A DNA stretch of 64,000 nt from Streptomyces sp. NBC_00569 (GTDB lineage Bacteria; Actinomycetota; Actinomycetes; Streptomycetales; Streptomycetaceae): assembly GCF_036345255.1 (NCBI RefSeq), contig NZ_CP107783.1, positions 5,502,001 through 5,566,000 of the forward strand. Reading direction: 5' to 3'. The notes below the pieces were generated by a model, which made no database searches, had not been told where the DNA came from, and saw nothing but the letters and a program-made list of their open reading frames with translations. Positions 1 to 7,547 of the stretch are shown one piece after another. Made by a program: the position numbers and the translations under genes. Position 1 is the first letter of the stretch, and each line of letters begins with the position of its first letter.

Positions 1-1
1 G

Positions 2-931
2 GTCCTCGCCGAGGTCGTCCGTTCCGGCTTCGTCGAGGGCCATCACCGAGGCAGCCTGGTCGTGCTCGCCGCGGACGGGACCGTGGAGCTCGCCCTGGGG
101 GACGTGACCGCTCCCGTCTTCCCCCGCTCGTCGAACAAGCCGATGCAGGCGGCGGGCGTGCTGCGCGCGGGCCTCGACCTGTCGGGCGAGCGGCTCGCGC
201 TCGCGGCCGCGAGCCACTCCGGTGAGACCTTCCACCGCGATCTCGTCCAGAAGATGCTGTCCGAGCACGAGCTGTCCCCGGCCGAGCTCCAGTGCCCGCC
301 CGACCTGCCGCTCGACCCCGTCGAGACCGAGACGTACCTGGCGGCGGGCGCCGTACGGGACCGGGTCACGATGAACTGCTCCGGCAAGCACGCGGCGATG
401 CTGGCCGCCTGCGACGTGAACGGCTGGCCCAAGGACTCCTACCTGGACCCGGAGCACCCGCTCCAGAAGCTCATCCACGAGGTCGTGGAGGAGGCCGCGG
501 GCGAGCCCGTCGCCGCGGTCGGTACGGACGGCTGCGGGGCGCCCCTGATGGCGATCAGCCTCACCGGCCTCGCCCGCGCCTTCCGCCACTTCGTGCTCGC
601 CCCCGAGGGCTCGGCGGAGCGCCGGGTCGCCGACGCGATGCGCACGCACCCCGAGTACGTCGCCGGTACGCGCCGCCCCGACACCTGGCTGATGCGCGAG
701 GTGCCCGGCGTCCTGTCGAAGATGGGCGCGGAGGCGGTCCAGGCCGTGGCGCTCCCGGACGGAAGGGCGCTCGCCTTCAAGATCGACGACGGCGCGACGC
801 GCGCGCTCGGCCCGGTCCTGGCCCGCGCGCTGCGGATGCTGGGCGTGGACGGCGAGATCGTGGCCCGCATCGGCGAGGCACCGCTGCACGGCGGCGGGGG
901 CGTCGTGGGGGAGATCCGCGCGGTCTTCTAG
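2..931 (+). CDS. Asparaginase (asparaginase II-like family), 5' end outside window
   Basis: The reading frame is already open at base 2 and gives 309 residues; a few N-terminal codons are missing. The first visible residues, VLAEVVRSGFVEGHHRG, are the usual opening of the actinobacterial asparaginase II family (pfam06089 type), which is about 310-330 residues long. Further family blocks are SNKPMQAAG (about residue 44), ASHSGE (72), NCSGKHAAM (123), VGTDGCGAP (173) and FKIDDGA. The expected reaction is hydrolysis of L-asparagine to aspartate and ammonia in the cytoplasm. No signal peptide is visible, but the true N-terminus is not seen. The next gene starts 75 nt downstream from its own promoter, so they need not be cotranscribed. 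The family call is firm; the substrate is inferred. Confidence 0.88.
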   Translation, partial: VLAEVVRSGFVEGHHRGSLVVLAADGTVELALGDVTAPVFPRSSNKPMQAAGVLRAGLDLSGERLALAAASHSGETFHRDLVQKMLSEHELSPAELQCPPDLPLDPVETETYLAAGAVRDRVTMNCSGKHAAMLAACDVNGWPKDSYLDPEHPLQKLIHEVVEEAAGEPVAAVGTDGCGAPLMAISLTGLARAFRHFVLAPEGSAERRVADAMRTHPEYVAGTRRPDTWLMREVPGVLSKMGAEAVQAVALPDGRALAFKIDDGATRALGPVLARALRMLGVDGEIVARIGEAPLHGGGGVVGEIRAVF

Positions 932-993
932 GACTGTCGCCACGGGGGCCGGGCGGCGCGGTAATCAGGTGGCCCCGCCCCGCGCCTCCCGCC

Positions 994-1005
994 TAGCGTG
1001 ACGGG
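994..1005 (+). promoter_or_regulatory. Leaderless -10 element for the Eis-like gene
   Basis: TAGCGT at 994-999 is followed by exactly 6 nt and then the ATG at 1006. No purine-rich Shine-Dalgarno sequence is present. This is the geometry of Streptomyces leaderless transcripts, in which the start codon is at or next to +1. The same layout recurs at many genes in this window. Confidence 0.6.
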
Positions 1006-2259
1006 ATGACCCGCGACGACATCGACGTACGGCCCATCACGGATGACGAGTTTGCCGACTGGTCCCGCGCGCTGAACACCGGCTTCCTGCGGAGCACCCC
1101 CGACTCGCGGGAGACCCTCGGCAAACGCAGGGAACAGGCGCGCGGCTCACGGATCCTGGGCGCGTTCGACGGCGGGCGCTGCGTCGCCACCTTCCGCTCG
1201 TTCCCGCAGGAGCTCACCGTGCCGGGCGGCGCGGCCGTCCCCGCCGACGCGATCTCGAACGTCACGGTCAGCGCCACGCATCGCCGGCGCGGCCTCCTGA
1301 GCCGGATGATGGCGGGTGACCTCGCCGAGGCGAAGGACCGCGGTGACGTCGTCGCGACGCTCATCGCCGCCGAGTACCCGATCTACGGCCGGTTCGGCTT
1401 CGGGCCCGCCACGTCGCTCACCGAGTGGGCGGTGGACGTGCCGCGTGCCGGGCTCGACCCGCGCCGGCCGGTCCCGGACGACGGGGGCCGTATCGATCTC
1501 GTCGACGGCGAGGACGTCCGCAAGACGGGCCCGGAGCTGCACGAGCGGCTGCGCGCGAGCCGGCCGGGAGTCGTGGACCGTGACGGGTTCTGGTGGCGCC
1601 GCAACACCGGACTCCTCGAAACCCCGGAAGAGCCCTGGAAGGAGCCGTTCTACGCGGTCTACCGCGCGCCGGACGGCGAGGCCGAGGGGTTGATCGTCTA
1701 CACCGTCGACGACAACTGGGGCGACACCAAGCAGCCGCACAACACGGCGACCGTGCGCGACCTGATCGCCGTCACACCGGCCGCCGAGCGCGCGCTGTGG
1801 CACTACGTCTGTTCCGTCGACTGGATCGCGACCGTCCGCACGGGACACCGGGCCCCGGACGACCTGCTGCCGCATCTGCTGCCCGACCCGCGCGCGGCCC
1901 GCGTCGTCACGCACGCGGACTGGCTGTGGGTGCGGATCCTGGATGTCGTACGGGCCCTGGAGGCGCGTACGTACGCGGGGACGGGATCGCTGGTCCTCGA
2001 GGTCGGCGACGCGGCCGGCCTCTCCGGGGGCCGCTACCGGCTGGACGCGGAGCCCGGGGGTGCGGTGTGCGCACCGACCTCGGAGGAACCCGGACTCACG
2101 CTGGACGTGAGCGAGTTGGGGACGCTGTGGCTGGGCGACGAGTCCGCGGTGCGGCTCGCCGCGCTCGGCCGCGTCAGGGAGGAGAGGGCGGGCGCCGCCG
2201 CCTTTGCCGACGCCCTGCTGCGTACGTCCGGGCGCCCGTGGTGCCCGGACATCTTCTGA
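1006..2259 (+). CDS. Eis-like GNAT N-acetyltransferase
   Basis: 417 residues, matching the Eis family (about 400-420), which combines an N-terminal GNAT domain, a second GNAT-like region and a C-terminal SCP2-like domain. The acetyl-CoA binding signature is [15 protein letters not shown] at residues 88-102. The C-terminal part (about 310-417) is Gly/Leu rich, as in SCP2-like domains, and the chain ends in a short hydrophobic tail (CPDIF), where Eis enzymes use the terminal carboxylate in catalysis. The likely role is acetylation of amines such as aminoglycosides or lysines. ATG 1006 was chosen because of the leaderless -10 box 6 nt upstream. The substrate cannot be told from sequence. Confidence 0.85.
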   Translation: MTRDDIDVRPITDDEFADWSRALNTGFLRSTPDSRETLGKRREQARGSRILGAFDGGRCVATFRSFPQELTVPGGAAVPADAISNVTVSATHRRRGLLSRMMAGDLAEAKDRGDVVATLIAAEYPIYGRFGFGPATSLTEWAVDVPRAGLDPRRPVPDDGGRIDLVDGEDVRKTGPELHERLRASRPGVVDRDGFWWRRNTGLLETPEEPWKEPFYAVYRAPDGEAEGLIVYTVDDNWGDTKQPHNTATVRDLIAVTPAAERALWHYVCSVDWIATVRTGHRAPDDLLPHLLPDPRAARVVTHADWLWVRILDVVRALEARTYAGTGSLVLEVGDAAGLSGGRYRLDAEPGGAVCAPTSEEPGLTLDVSELGTLWLGDESAVRLAALGRVREERAGAAAFADALLRTSGRPWCPDIF

Positions 2260-2354
2260 GGCGCACGCGCCGAGATGTGCCGGCGTGCGTCTTCCGAACC
2301 GTGCTGTGGTGCCGGCGTGCTGTGGTGCTCCGGCGCGCTGTGACGCCGTGGCGT

Positions 2355-2393
2355 GACCGGGCTCCCGGCTCCCCTCCGGAAGGGAGCCCGGTC
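2355..2393. terminator. Hairpin between converging genes
   Basis: A perfect 12-bp stem, GACCGGGCTCCC at 2355-2366 and its complement at 2382-2393, lies between the Eis-like gene and the convergent small membrane protein gene and overlaps the latter's stop codon. It has no long T tract, as is common for Streptomyces terminators, and could serve both strands. Confidence 0.6.
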
Positions 2394-2577
2394 AGCCGCT
2401 CTGGGCCAGCAGCATCACGAGGATCACGGCCCCGATGCCGCTGATGAGGTTGTTCCTGGCCTTGAGTCCGATGGAGAGCGCGACGAACGCGATGATGCCC
2501 ATCGGCCCGTACTTCCACTGGATCAGCTGCTCGAACCCGATGGCGAGGGCTGCAACGGCGATGGCGATGAACGGCAT
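2392..2577 (-). CDS. Small membrane protein of GntR-linked module 1
   Basis: 61 residues. The start ATG at 2577 is preceded by GGGGGACC as ribosome binding site; upstream start codons in the same frame lack one. Two hydrophobic stretches (about 3-14 and 26-37, plus a C-terminal one 45-59) surround a conserved amphipathic centre, FEQLIQWKYGPMGI. The paralogue at 3669-3857 has FEQLVQWRYGPVGI at the same place, and both have a basic segment (LKARNN / VKAKSP) before the last hydrophobic stretch. The gene is divergent from the GntR-like gene at 2753 and shares its upstream region. The function is unknown; I infer a membrane partner or output of the adjacent regulator. Confidence 0.7.
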   Translation of the reverse strand: MPFIAIAVAALAIGFEQLIQWKYGPMGIIAFVALSIGLKARNNLISGIGAVILVMLLAQSG

Positions 2578-2650
2578 GTCTGGTCCCCCTTCAGTTCGGG
2601 AGCGATGACCAACCGGGCCAACCATTGAGGATGTCTGACCATGTGGCTCA

Positions 2651-2665
2651 AGTTGGCAACCAACT
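2651..2665. promoter_or_regulatory. Candidate operator of module 1 (AGTTGG-N3-CCAACT)
   Basis: The inverted repeat AGTTGGCAACCAACT lies 74 nt upstream of the small membrane protein gene. On the minus strand the block AGTTGGTTGCCAACTTG matches 16 of 17 bases of the block in the same position of module 2 (3888-3902). Conservation between paralogous modules, in DNA that otherwise differs, argues for a binding site for the GntR-like regulators. Confidence 0.55.
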
Positions 2666-2713
2666 CCACTGAACTTATCTCCGCCTAGCGCCGACTCATA
2701 ACCACCATTCCCT

Positions 2714-2746
2714 CAACTCCCCAAAGATGGCGGGAAGTTGTAGGGT
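2714..2746 (+). promoter_or_regulatory. GntR-like regulator 1 promoter with flanking half-sites
   Basis: CAACT at 2714-2718 and AGTTG at 2736-2740 form an inverted repeat with a 17-nt spacer. AGTTG abuts the -10 box TAGGGT (2741-2746), which is 6 nt before GTG 2753. The copy at the second module has the same arms, the same 17-nt spacer and the same -10 placement (TAGCGT). This suggests autoregulation by the regulator itself. Confidence 0.5.
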
Positions 2747-2752
2747 TTGTTC

Positions 2753-3643
2753 GTGGGTCCGGAACATGCCGCGGCCGGCGGCCGCCGGGAGCCACCGGCG
2801 ACGTATCGCCAGGTGGCCGACGAGCTGCGCGCCCGGATCAGGGCGGGCCGGCTGCGGCCGGGCGAGCGTCTTCCGACCCAGGCCCGTCTCGCCGACGAGT
2901 TCGGCGTGGAGCGCGCCGCTGTGCGCCAGGCCCTGAGCATCCTGCGCTCGGAACGCCTGCTCGCCGATGTGTCCAGGGGGACCCCGGCCACCGTCGCGCA
3001 GCACACGGGTCCCGCCCTCGCCGGCCCCGGGGCGTCGCCCCAGCCCACGATGGTGGGGCTCGGCCCGCGGGTCACCGCCGCGTTCGGCGCCCGGCACGTC
3101 CAGATCGACGCCCTGTGCCTGACCGCGGTCTCGCTGACGCTCGCGATGGGCGAGCCGCTCCGCGAGATCCACGCCGGCCGTTCGAATCCGGCCAAGGTCG
3201 ACGTCCGCATCCTGCTGCCGAGCCGCGACATCGACCTCGCGTTCCCGACGCGGGTGGGCGCGACGGACGCCCGGCTCAAGCGGAACTGGCTGGCGCAGCG
3301 CAACGCGCAGGGGCAGGTTCTGCGCCACCACCTCCTGGCCCTGCGCTCCACGCACGGGATCGACGCCCGCATCACGTTCAGGGCGCTGCCGTTCACGCCA
3401 CCGATCAAGCTCTATCTGCTCAACGGCAGCGAGGCGCTGTTCGCGTACTACACACTGACCAGGCGGGGCGAGCAGATCGACCAGGAGTACCTGGAGACGT
3501 ACGGGGTGCAGGGCACGCGGTCGGTGCTCTTCCCGTTCGAACAGGGGCGGGGGCTGCGGGAGACGACGTTCGTCGAACAGTCCCACCTGTGGTTCGACAG
3601 CCTCTGGAACACGATCAGTTCGGACCTGACGCTCACACCGTGA
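2753..3643 (+). CDS. GntR-like regulator 1 with unnamed C-terminal domain
   Basis: 296 residues from GTG 2753, chosen because a TAGGGT box lies 6 nt upstream and no Shine-Dalgarno is present; TTG 2747 is also in frame. Residues about 17-80 are a GntR winged helix-turn-helix (YRQVADELRARIRAG ... LPTQARLADEFGVERAAVRQAL). Residues about 100-296 are neither FadR/FCD nor, as far as I can see, UTRA. They contain the blocks VDVRILLPSRDI, GIDARITFRALPFTPP, KLYLLNGSEAL and FVEQSHLWFDSLW, shared with the proteins at 3990 and 5733 and more weakly with 8815. It probably binds DNA in response to a ligand sensed by this domain. It is divergent from its small membrane protein. Confidence 0.8.
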   Translation: MGPEHAAAGGRREPPATYRQVADELRARIRAGRLRPGERLPTQARLADEFGVERAAVRQALSILRSERLLADVSRGTPATVAQHTGPALAGPGASPQPTMVGLGPRVTAAFGARHVQIDALCLTAVSLTLAMGEPLREIHAGRSNPAKVDVRILLPSRDIDLAFPTRVGATDARLKRNWLAQRNAQGQVLRHHLLALRSTHGIDARITFRALPFTPPIKLYLLNGSEALFAYYTLTRRGEQIDQEYLETYGVQGTRSVLFPFEQGRGLRETTFVEQSHLWFDSLWNTISSDLTLTP

Positions 3644-3659
3644 GGGCCCGCGAACCCGC

Positions 3660-3683
3660 GGACCCGCGTCAGAGCGCGGGTCC
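3660..3683. terminator. Hairpin between regulator 1 and module 2 membrane protein
   Basis: A 9-bp stem (GGACCCGCG at 3660-3668, complement at 3675-3683) overlaps the stop codon of the small membrane protein gene read on the minus strand, as does the hairpin at 2355-2393 in module 1. Confidence 0.5.
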
Positions 3684-3857
3684 GGCGAGCATCAGGGCCA
3701 GGAGTACGGCCCCGATGGAGCTGCAGGTGGGGCTCTTCGCCTTGACGCCGATCGTGAGGAGCAGCAGACCGGTGATCCCGACAGGGCCGTAGCGCCACTG
3801 GACCAGCTGCTCGAAAGTGATCACGAACACCGCGGAGAAGAAGGTGAGGACGGGCAT
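3669..3857 (-). CDS. Small membrane protein of GntR-linked module 2
   Basis: 62 residues, paralogous to the protein at 2392-2577. ATG 3857 is preceded by a strong ribosome binding site (AAGGAGGAACCACC). The hydrophobic N-terminus (residues 2-15), the central FEQLVQWRYGPVG block (15-27), a second hydrophobic segment (28-37), the basic VKAKSP turn and a final hydrophobic segment (48-62) match the first copy in order and length. A Cys at residue 45 is not shared. It is divergent from the GntR-like gene at 3990. The function is unknown. Retention of both copies beside both regulators suggests the pair is the functional unit. Confidence 0.72.
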   Translation of the reverse strand: MPVLTFFSAVFVITFEQLVQWRYGPVGITGLLLLTIGVKAKSPTCSSIGAVLLALMLAGPAL

Positions 3858-3887
3858 GGTGGTTCCTCCTTCGGCCATCTTGCTCCA

Positions 3888-3902
3888 AGTTGGTAACCAA
3901 CT
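3888..3902. promoter_or_regulatory. Candidate operator of module 2 (AGTTGGT-A-ACCAACT)
   Basis: A perfect 7-bp inverted repeat with a 1-nt centre, 31 nt upstream of the small membrane protein start. It corresponds to the site at 2651-2665 of module 1, with one difference inside the 15-bp core. Confidence 0.58.
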
Positions 3903-3939
3903 ACTATGAAGTTGTCCCCACTTGGTCAGTGTGAATAAA

Positions 3940-3983
3940 CAACTCCTCAACAACTCCCGCCAAGTGATGGTTAGTTGTAGCGT
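3940..3983 (+). promoter_or_regulatory. GntR-like regulator 2 promoter with repeated CAACTCC
   Basis: CAACTCC occurs at 3940-3946 and again at 3951-3957, one helical turn (11 bp) apart. AGTTG at 3973-3977 pairs with the second copy over the same 17-nt spacer seen at 2714-2740. The -10 box TAGCGT (3978-3983) lies 6 nt before GTG 3990. Confidence 0.5.
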
Positions 3984-3989
3984 TTGGTT

Positions 3990-4862
3990 GTGACTCAGGA
4001 GAGCGTTGCAGTGAACGGCAGCAGAAGGTCCTCGCCCCAGGAGATCGCCGACGTCCTGCGGGAGCGCATCAAGGCGGGTGAGCTCCGCGCGGGCGAGCGG
4101 CTGCCGACGCAGGCGGAGCTGGCCGAGGAGTTCGGCGTGGAACGCGGCGCCGTACGGCAGGCCCTGCGCTCCCTCCAGGAGGACGGCCTGCTCAGCAACG
4201 TGAGCAAGGGGAGCCCGCCGAGGATCGCCGAGCAGGCCCCGGCGCGCCACGAGCCGCAGCGCACGATGGTCGGCCTGGCCCCGCGCCTGTCCGAGGCGTT
4301 CGCGTCTCCGCAAGTGCGGATCGACGCCGTCTGCCTCACCGCGGAGACCCTGATGCTGGCGCTCGGCGAGCCGCTGCGCTACATCCACGAGGGCCGCATA
4401 CGCCCCGACTCGGTCGACGTGCGCATCCTGCTGCCGGGCAGGGACATCAATCTCGCCTTCCCGGTGTCGGCCACGGAGGAGGGCGACGCCGCGCTCGTCC
4501 ACAAGCGCTGGCTCGACCAGCGCAACGCGCAGGGCCAGGTTCTGCGCCACAATCTGCGCTCGCTGCGGTCCTCGCACGGCATCGACGTACGGGTCACCTT
4601 CCGAGCGCTGCCCTTCACCCCGCCGGTCAAGCTCTACCTGCTCAACGGGAACGAGGCGCTCCTCTCGTACTACCTGGTCACGCGGCGCGAGGAGGAGATC
4701 GAGAGCGGCACGCTCGACATGTACGACACGCTCGGCACGGAGTCGCTGCTGTTCTCGTTCGAGAAGCGGGCGGGGCAGCGGGACACGGCGTTCGTGGAGG
4801 AATCGCAGAAGTGGTTCGACGCCCTCTGGGAAACCATCACCACGGACCTGACACTCTCCTAG
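3990..4862 (+). CDS. GntR-like regulator 2 with unnamed C-terminal domain
   Basis: 290 residues from GTG 3990 (leaderless layout, TAGCGT 6 nt upstream; an in-frame TTG lies 6 nt earlier). The winged HTH spans about residues 12-75 (SPQEIADVLRERIKAGEL ... ERGAVRQALRSL). The C-terminal domain (about 90-290) is closely related to that of the gene at 2753: it shares TMVGLAPRL, VDVRILLPGRDINLAFP, RNAQGQVLRH, VTFRALPFTPP, KLYLLNGNEAL and WFDALWETI. The two genes are clearly duplicates. Its stop codon overlaps by 1 nt the GTG start of the HAD gene that follows (TAGTG), so regulator and hydrolase are probably made from one transcript. Confidence 0.82.
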   Translation: MTQESVAVNGSRRSSPQEIADVLRERIKAGELRAGERLPTQAELAEEFGVERGAVRQALRSLQEDGLLSNVSKGSPPRIAEQAPARHEPQRTMVGLAPRLSEAFASPQVRIDAVCLTAETLMLALGEPLRYIHEGRIRPDSVDVRILLPGRDINLAFPVSATEEGDAALVHKRWLDQRNAQGQVLRHNLRSLRSSHGIDVRVTFRALPFTPPVKLYLLNGNEALLSYYLVTRREEEIESGTLDMYDTLGTESLLFSFEKRAGQRDTAFVEESQKWFDALWETITTDLTLS

Positions 4863-5602
4863 TGACTTCTGATGCAACGAAGCAGACTGTTCCGGTGGCT
4901 GAAGCGACGGAATCACTTCGGGAACTGATCACAAGGGCGCGGTTCGTGCTCTTCGACTTCGACGGGCCGATCTGCCGGCTCTTCGCGGGGCACTCGGCGG
5001 AGCGGGTGGCCGTCGAACAGGTGCGGTGGCTCGAGGAACGCGGCCTGCACGGTCTGCTCACCGAGGAGGAGCGCGCGGAACCTGACCCCCACGCCGTGCT
5101 GCGCGCCGTCGACCGCCGGCGCCCCGGCAGCGACCTGGTCGTGGAGCTGGAGGAGCGCCTCACCCAGCAGGAGCTCACGGCGGTGGCCTCGGCGTGGCCC
5201 ACGCAGTACGCCGACCCGCTGATCAGGACGTGGTACGCGCTGGGTGCCCACCTGGCCGTCACGACCAACAACTCCCCGGCGGTGGCGTCCCGTTACCTGG
5301 CCACGCGCGGTCTCACGAGCTGCTTCGCCCCGCACATCTACGGCCGGACCCAGGACCTCCACCTCCTCAAGCCCCACCCGCACTGCGTACAACGCGCCCT
5401 CGGCGCCCTGGGCGCCACCCCCGAAGCGTCCCTGATGATCGGCGACACCCCCTCGGACTTCGAGGCGGCCACCGCGGCCGGCATCGCGTTCCTCGGCTAC
5501 GCGCGCAACGAACGCAAGGCGAAGGTACTGAGGGAGGCGGGGGCGGAGACGGTGGTGTCGTCCCTGGAGCCGCTGCTGAGGGTGCTGCGGGAGCGGGGGT
5601 GA
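4862..5602 (+). CDS. HAD-family hydrolase A, coupled to regulator 2
   Basis: 246 residues from GTG 4862, which overlaps the regulator's TAG by 1 nt. HAD motifs are in order: motif I FDFDGPICRLF (about residue 32; both catalytic Asp present), motif II VTTNNS (about 135), motif III Lys in LLKPHPH (about 172) and motif IV LMIGDTPSDF (about 193). The cap of about 100 residues between I and II is helical, as in subfamily IA phosphatases. The expected reaction is removal of phosphate from a small cytoplasmic metabolite. It is related to the second HAD at 6631-7416, with which it shares the unusual DFDGP(I/V)C-x-LF motif. The substrate is unknown. Confidence 0.85.
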   Translation: MTSDATKQTVPVAEATESLRELITRARFVLFDFDGPICRLFAGHSAERVAVEQVRWLEERGLHGLLTEEERAEPDPHAVLRAVDRRRPGSDLVVELEERLTQQELTAVASAWPTQYADPLIRTWYALGAHLAVTTNNSPAVASRYLATRGLTSCFAPHIYGRTQDLHLLKPHPHCVQRALGALGATPEASLMIGDTPSDFEAATAAGIAFLGYARNERKAKVLREAGAETVVSSLEPLLRVLRERG

Positions 5603-5663
5603 CTGCGGTCGTCTCATGGAGGTGGGCATTCAGCCGTCACCTGTCAGCCCCATTGGCACGCAA

Positions 5664-5675
5664 CAGCACGTGCTG
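5664..5675. promoter_or_regulatory. 12-bp palindrome upstream of GntR-like regulator 3
   Basis: CAGCACGTGCTG is a perfect palindrome about 45 bp upstream of the -10 box TACGGT (5721-5726), which itself is 6 nt before ATG 5733. It may be an operator, but the AGTTGG sites of modules 1 and 2 are absent here, so a different specificity would be expected. Confidence 0.3.
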
Positions 5676-5732
5676 GCAAGGGCTTGATCGGCATGGGGAT
5701 GCTCACCGGCCCGAGAGGGGTACGGTCCCTTC

Positions 5733-6602
5733 ATGGCCGGTGGGCGAGGACGTGACGGCGGCAGGGAGGCCTGGCGCGTCGCCGAAGAGCTGCGCGCCCG
5801 GTTGGCCGACGGCACCTATCCGGTCGGGAGTCTGATTCCGCCGCAGCGTGAGCTGGCCGACCGGTTCCGCGTCTCGCGGGACACCGTGCAGCGGGCGCTC
5901 AAGGAACTCGCCGGTGAGGGCTGGATCGAGTCCCGCCAGGGCAGTGGGTCCCGCGTACTCAAGAACCAGCGCATCCAGTCGTACACGGCGAAGGCGTCCC
6001 ACGAGGGCCGCGTGTCGCTCGGACCGCTCATCAGCGAAGCGTTCGAGCAGCCCGAGGTGACCCTCGACGTCTACACGCTCACCTCGGAGTCACTCGACAC
6101 GCACATCAGGGTTCAGGCCGAGCGGATCCGCTCGGGCGAGATCGCCCCGGAGAAGGTCGAGATCCGAATCCTGCTGCCGTCCGAATCCCTCAAGCTGCCC
6201 TATCCACAGGCCAAGGACGATCCGGACGGTCTGCGTCTGCGGGAGCGTCTGCTGGGCATCACCCGACGGCACACCGTGTCCATCCGGCGGGAGCTTCGGC
6301 AGCTGCGGGCGGAGGGCCTTGTTCCCGTGGCGGAATTCCAGGTCCGCCACGTCCCTCTGACGCCGGCCTTCAAGCTCTACCTGCTCAACGGGGGCGAGGC
6401 GCTGCACGGTCCGTACGAAGTGATCGAGCGTCCCATCGTGCTGGACAGCGGCGAGGAAATACTGGCTCTCGATGTCCTGGGCCTGGGGGCGACGCTCACG
6501 CACTACGTGAGGGACGGCGATCCCAACTCCCGCGGATCCGTCTTCGTGGAGAGCATGGGGGCCTGGTTCGACTCCGTCTGGAACCTGATCGCCGAGCGGT
6601 GA
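5733..6602 (+). CDS. GntR-like regulator 3 with unnamed C-terminal domain
   Basis: 289 residues; ATG 5733 follows TACGGT by 6 nt (leaderless). The winged HTH is at about residues 14-76 (WRVAEELRARLADGTYPVG ... RVSRDTVQRALKEL). The C-terminal domain is a more distant member of the same family as in 2753 and 3990: SEAFEQPEVTLDVYTLTSESL, VEIRILLPSESL, VRHVPLTPAFK, LYLLNGGEALHGPY and AWFDSVWNLI. It lacks a linked small membrane protein but faces a HAD gene (6631-7416) on the opposite strand 28 bp away. It probably senses a ligand related to that of the other two regulators. Confidence 0.8.
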   Translation: MAGGRGRDGGREAWRVAEELRARLADGTYPVGSLIPPQRELADRFRVSRDTVQRALKELAGEGWIESRQGSGSRVLKNQRIQSYTAKASHEGRVSLGPLISEAFEQPEVTLDVYTLTSESLDTHIRVQAERIRSGEIAPEKVEIRILLPSESLKLPYPQAKDDPDGLRLRERLLGITRRHTVSIRRELRQLRAEGLVPVAEFQVRHVPLTPAFKLYLLNGGEALHGPYEVIERPIVLDSGEEILALDVLGLGATLTHYVRDGDPNSRGSVFVESMGAWFDSVWNLIAER

Positions 6603-6630
6603 AGAGTGACGGATCAGGCCCCTGCTCCGG

Positions 6631-7416
6631 TCAGTCCTGGTCAGACCGCTGTACGGCGCGTTCAGCCAGCGACTTCGCACATGCTGCGACCGGCTCCAGT
6701 GTGGCCACCACCGAGTCGGCTCCCAACGCGCTCATTTCCGCGCGGCGTTGATCGTTGTCCGTGGTCCCCAAGAAGGGAACGCCCGCCGACTCGGCGGCGT
6801 GGAGGTCGCTGAGTTGGTCGCCCACCATCAGGCAGGACCCCGGGGAGAGGTCCAGCAAGTCCACCGCACGCAGGACGCCGTACGGGTTCGGCTTCATGTT
6901 CCGCAGCTCGTCGTGGTCGCGGCCGATGACTGCCTCGAAGTGGCGAAGCAGGCCGTTCGCGTCGAGGTATTTCCGGATGGGTTCCTCGGCGTTGTTGCTC
7001 ACGACGGCCATGCGTTTGCCCAAGTGGGACAGATGGCCCAGGAGTTCCTCGACGTGCGGTTCGAGGTCGGCATCCTGGATGGCGAGCCACTCGTACTGCG
7101 TCACCACGTCCTCCGCCCGCTGGAGCGTCTCCAGGCGCCGGCCGGCCGGGGAAGCTTCCTCGAACATGTCCTGGCGAAGCGCGCGCAGGATGCCGTGCGA
7201 GTCCTGTGACTGCTCGACGGAGGGCGGCAGTTCGCCCCAGTCCGCACGGACCAGATCCTGGATCTCCTTGGCGGCCGGTGCCGTCGGGTTCCTGGCGAAG
7301 AGGCCGCAGACAGGGCCGTCGAAGTCGAAGAGCACCGCTTGCGCTGCCGTGAGCAGGCCGTGCAGGCTCTTCTGGCGGCCGTCGGTCCGGCCCGCGGAGT
7401 TCTGCCGGGTCCTCAT
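6631..7416 (-). CDS. HAD-family hydrolase B
   Basis: 261 residues from ATG 7416; GTG 7443 is also in frame but would add only an unconserved stretch. Motif I is FDFDGPVCGLF (about residue 29), motif II VVSNNA (about 142), motif III MKPNPYG (about 178) and motif IV LMVGDQLSDLHAAESAGVPFLG (in part, about 198). Overall it resembles hydrolase A (4862-5602) and is about 15 residues longer. It converges with regulator 3 and diverges from the kinase gene at 7548, so phosphatase and kinase share an intergenic region of 131 bp. The substrate is unknown. A weak -10 (CAGACT) lies 6 nt before ATG 7416. Confidence 0.83.
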   Translation of the reverse strand: MRTRQNSAGRTDGRQKSLHGLLTAAQAVLFDFDGPVCGLFARNPTAPAAKEIQDLVRADWGELPPSVEQSQDSHGILRALRQDMFEEASPAGRRLETLQRAEDVVTQYEWLAIQDADLEPHVEELLGHLSHLGKRMAVVSNNAEEPIRKYLDANGLLRHFEAVIGRDHDELRNMKPNPYGVLRAVDLLDLSPGSCLMVGDQLSDLHAAESAGVPFLGTTDNDQRRAEMSALGADSVVATLEPVAACAKSLAERAVQRSDQD

Positions 7417-7547
7417 TCGGTCAGTCTGCCACGTACGGCTCACCCGGGCGGTGCGAGCGGTACCTGAGTGGGTTCTGGGATGCTGCCGCCCGGCGGAGTA
7501 CCGTACGCCTCCTCTTCAATAACGCTGGTGCTACTCCTGGCGAAAGA

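Noticed and set aside
2392..3643. Toxin-antitoxin reading of small membrane protein plus regulator
   Set aside because: The genes are divergent rather than overlapping, the regulator has a large sensor-like domain, and the small protein does not look like a known membrane toxin.
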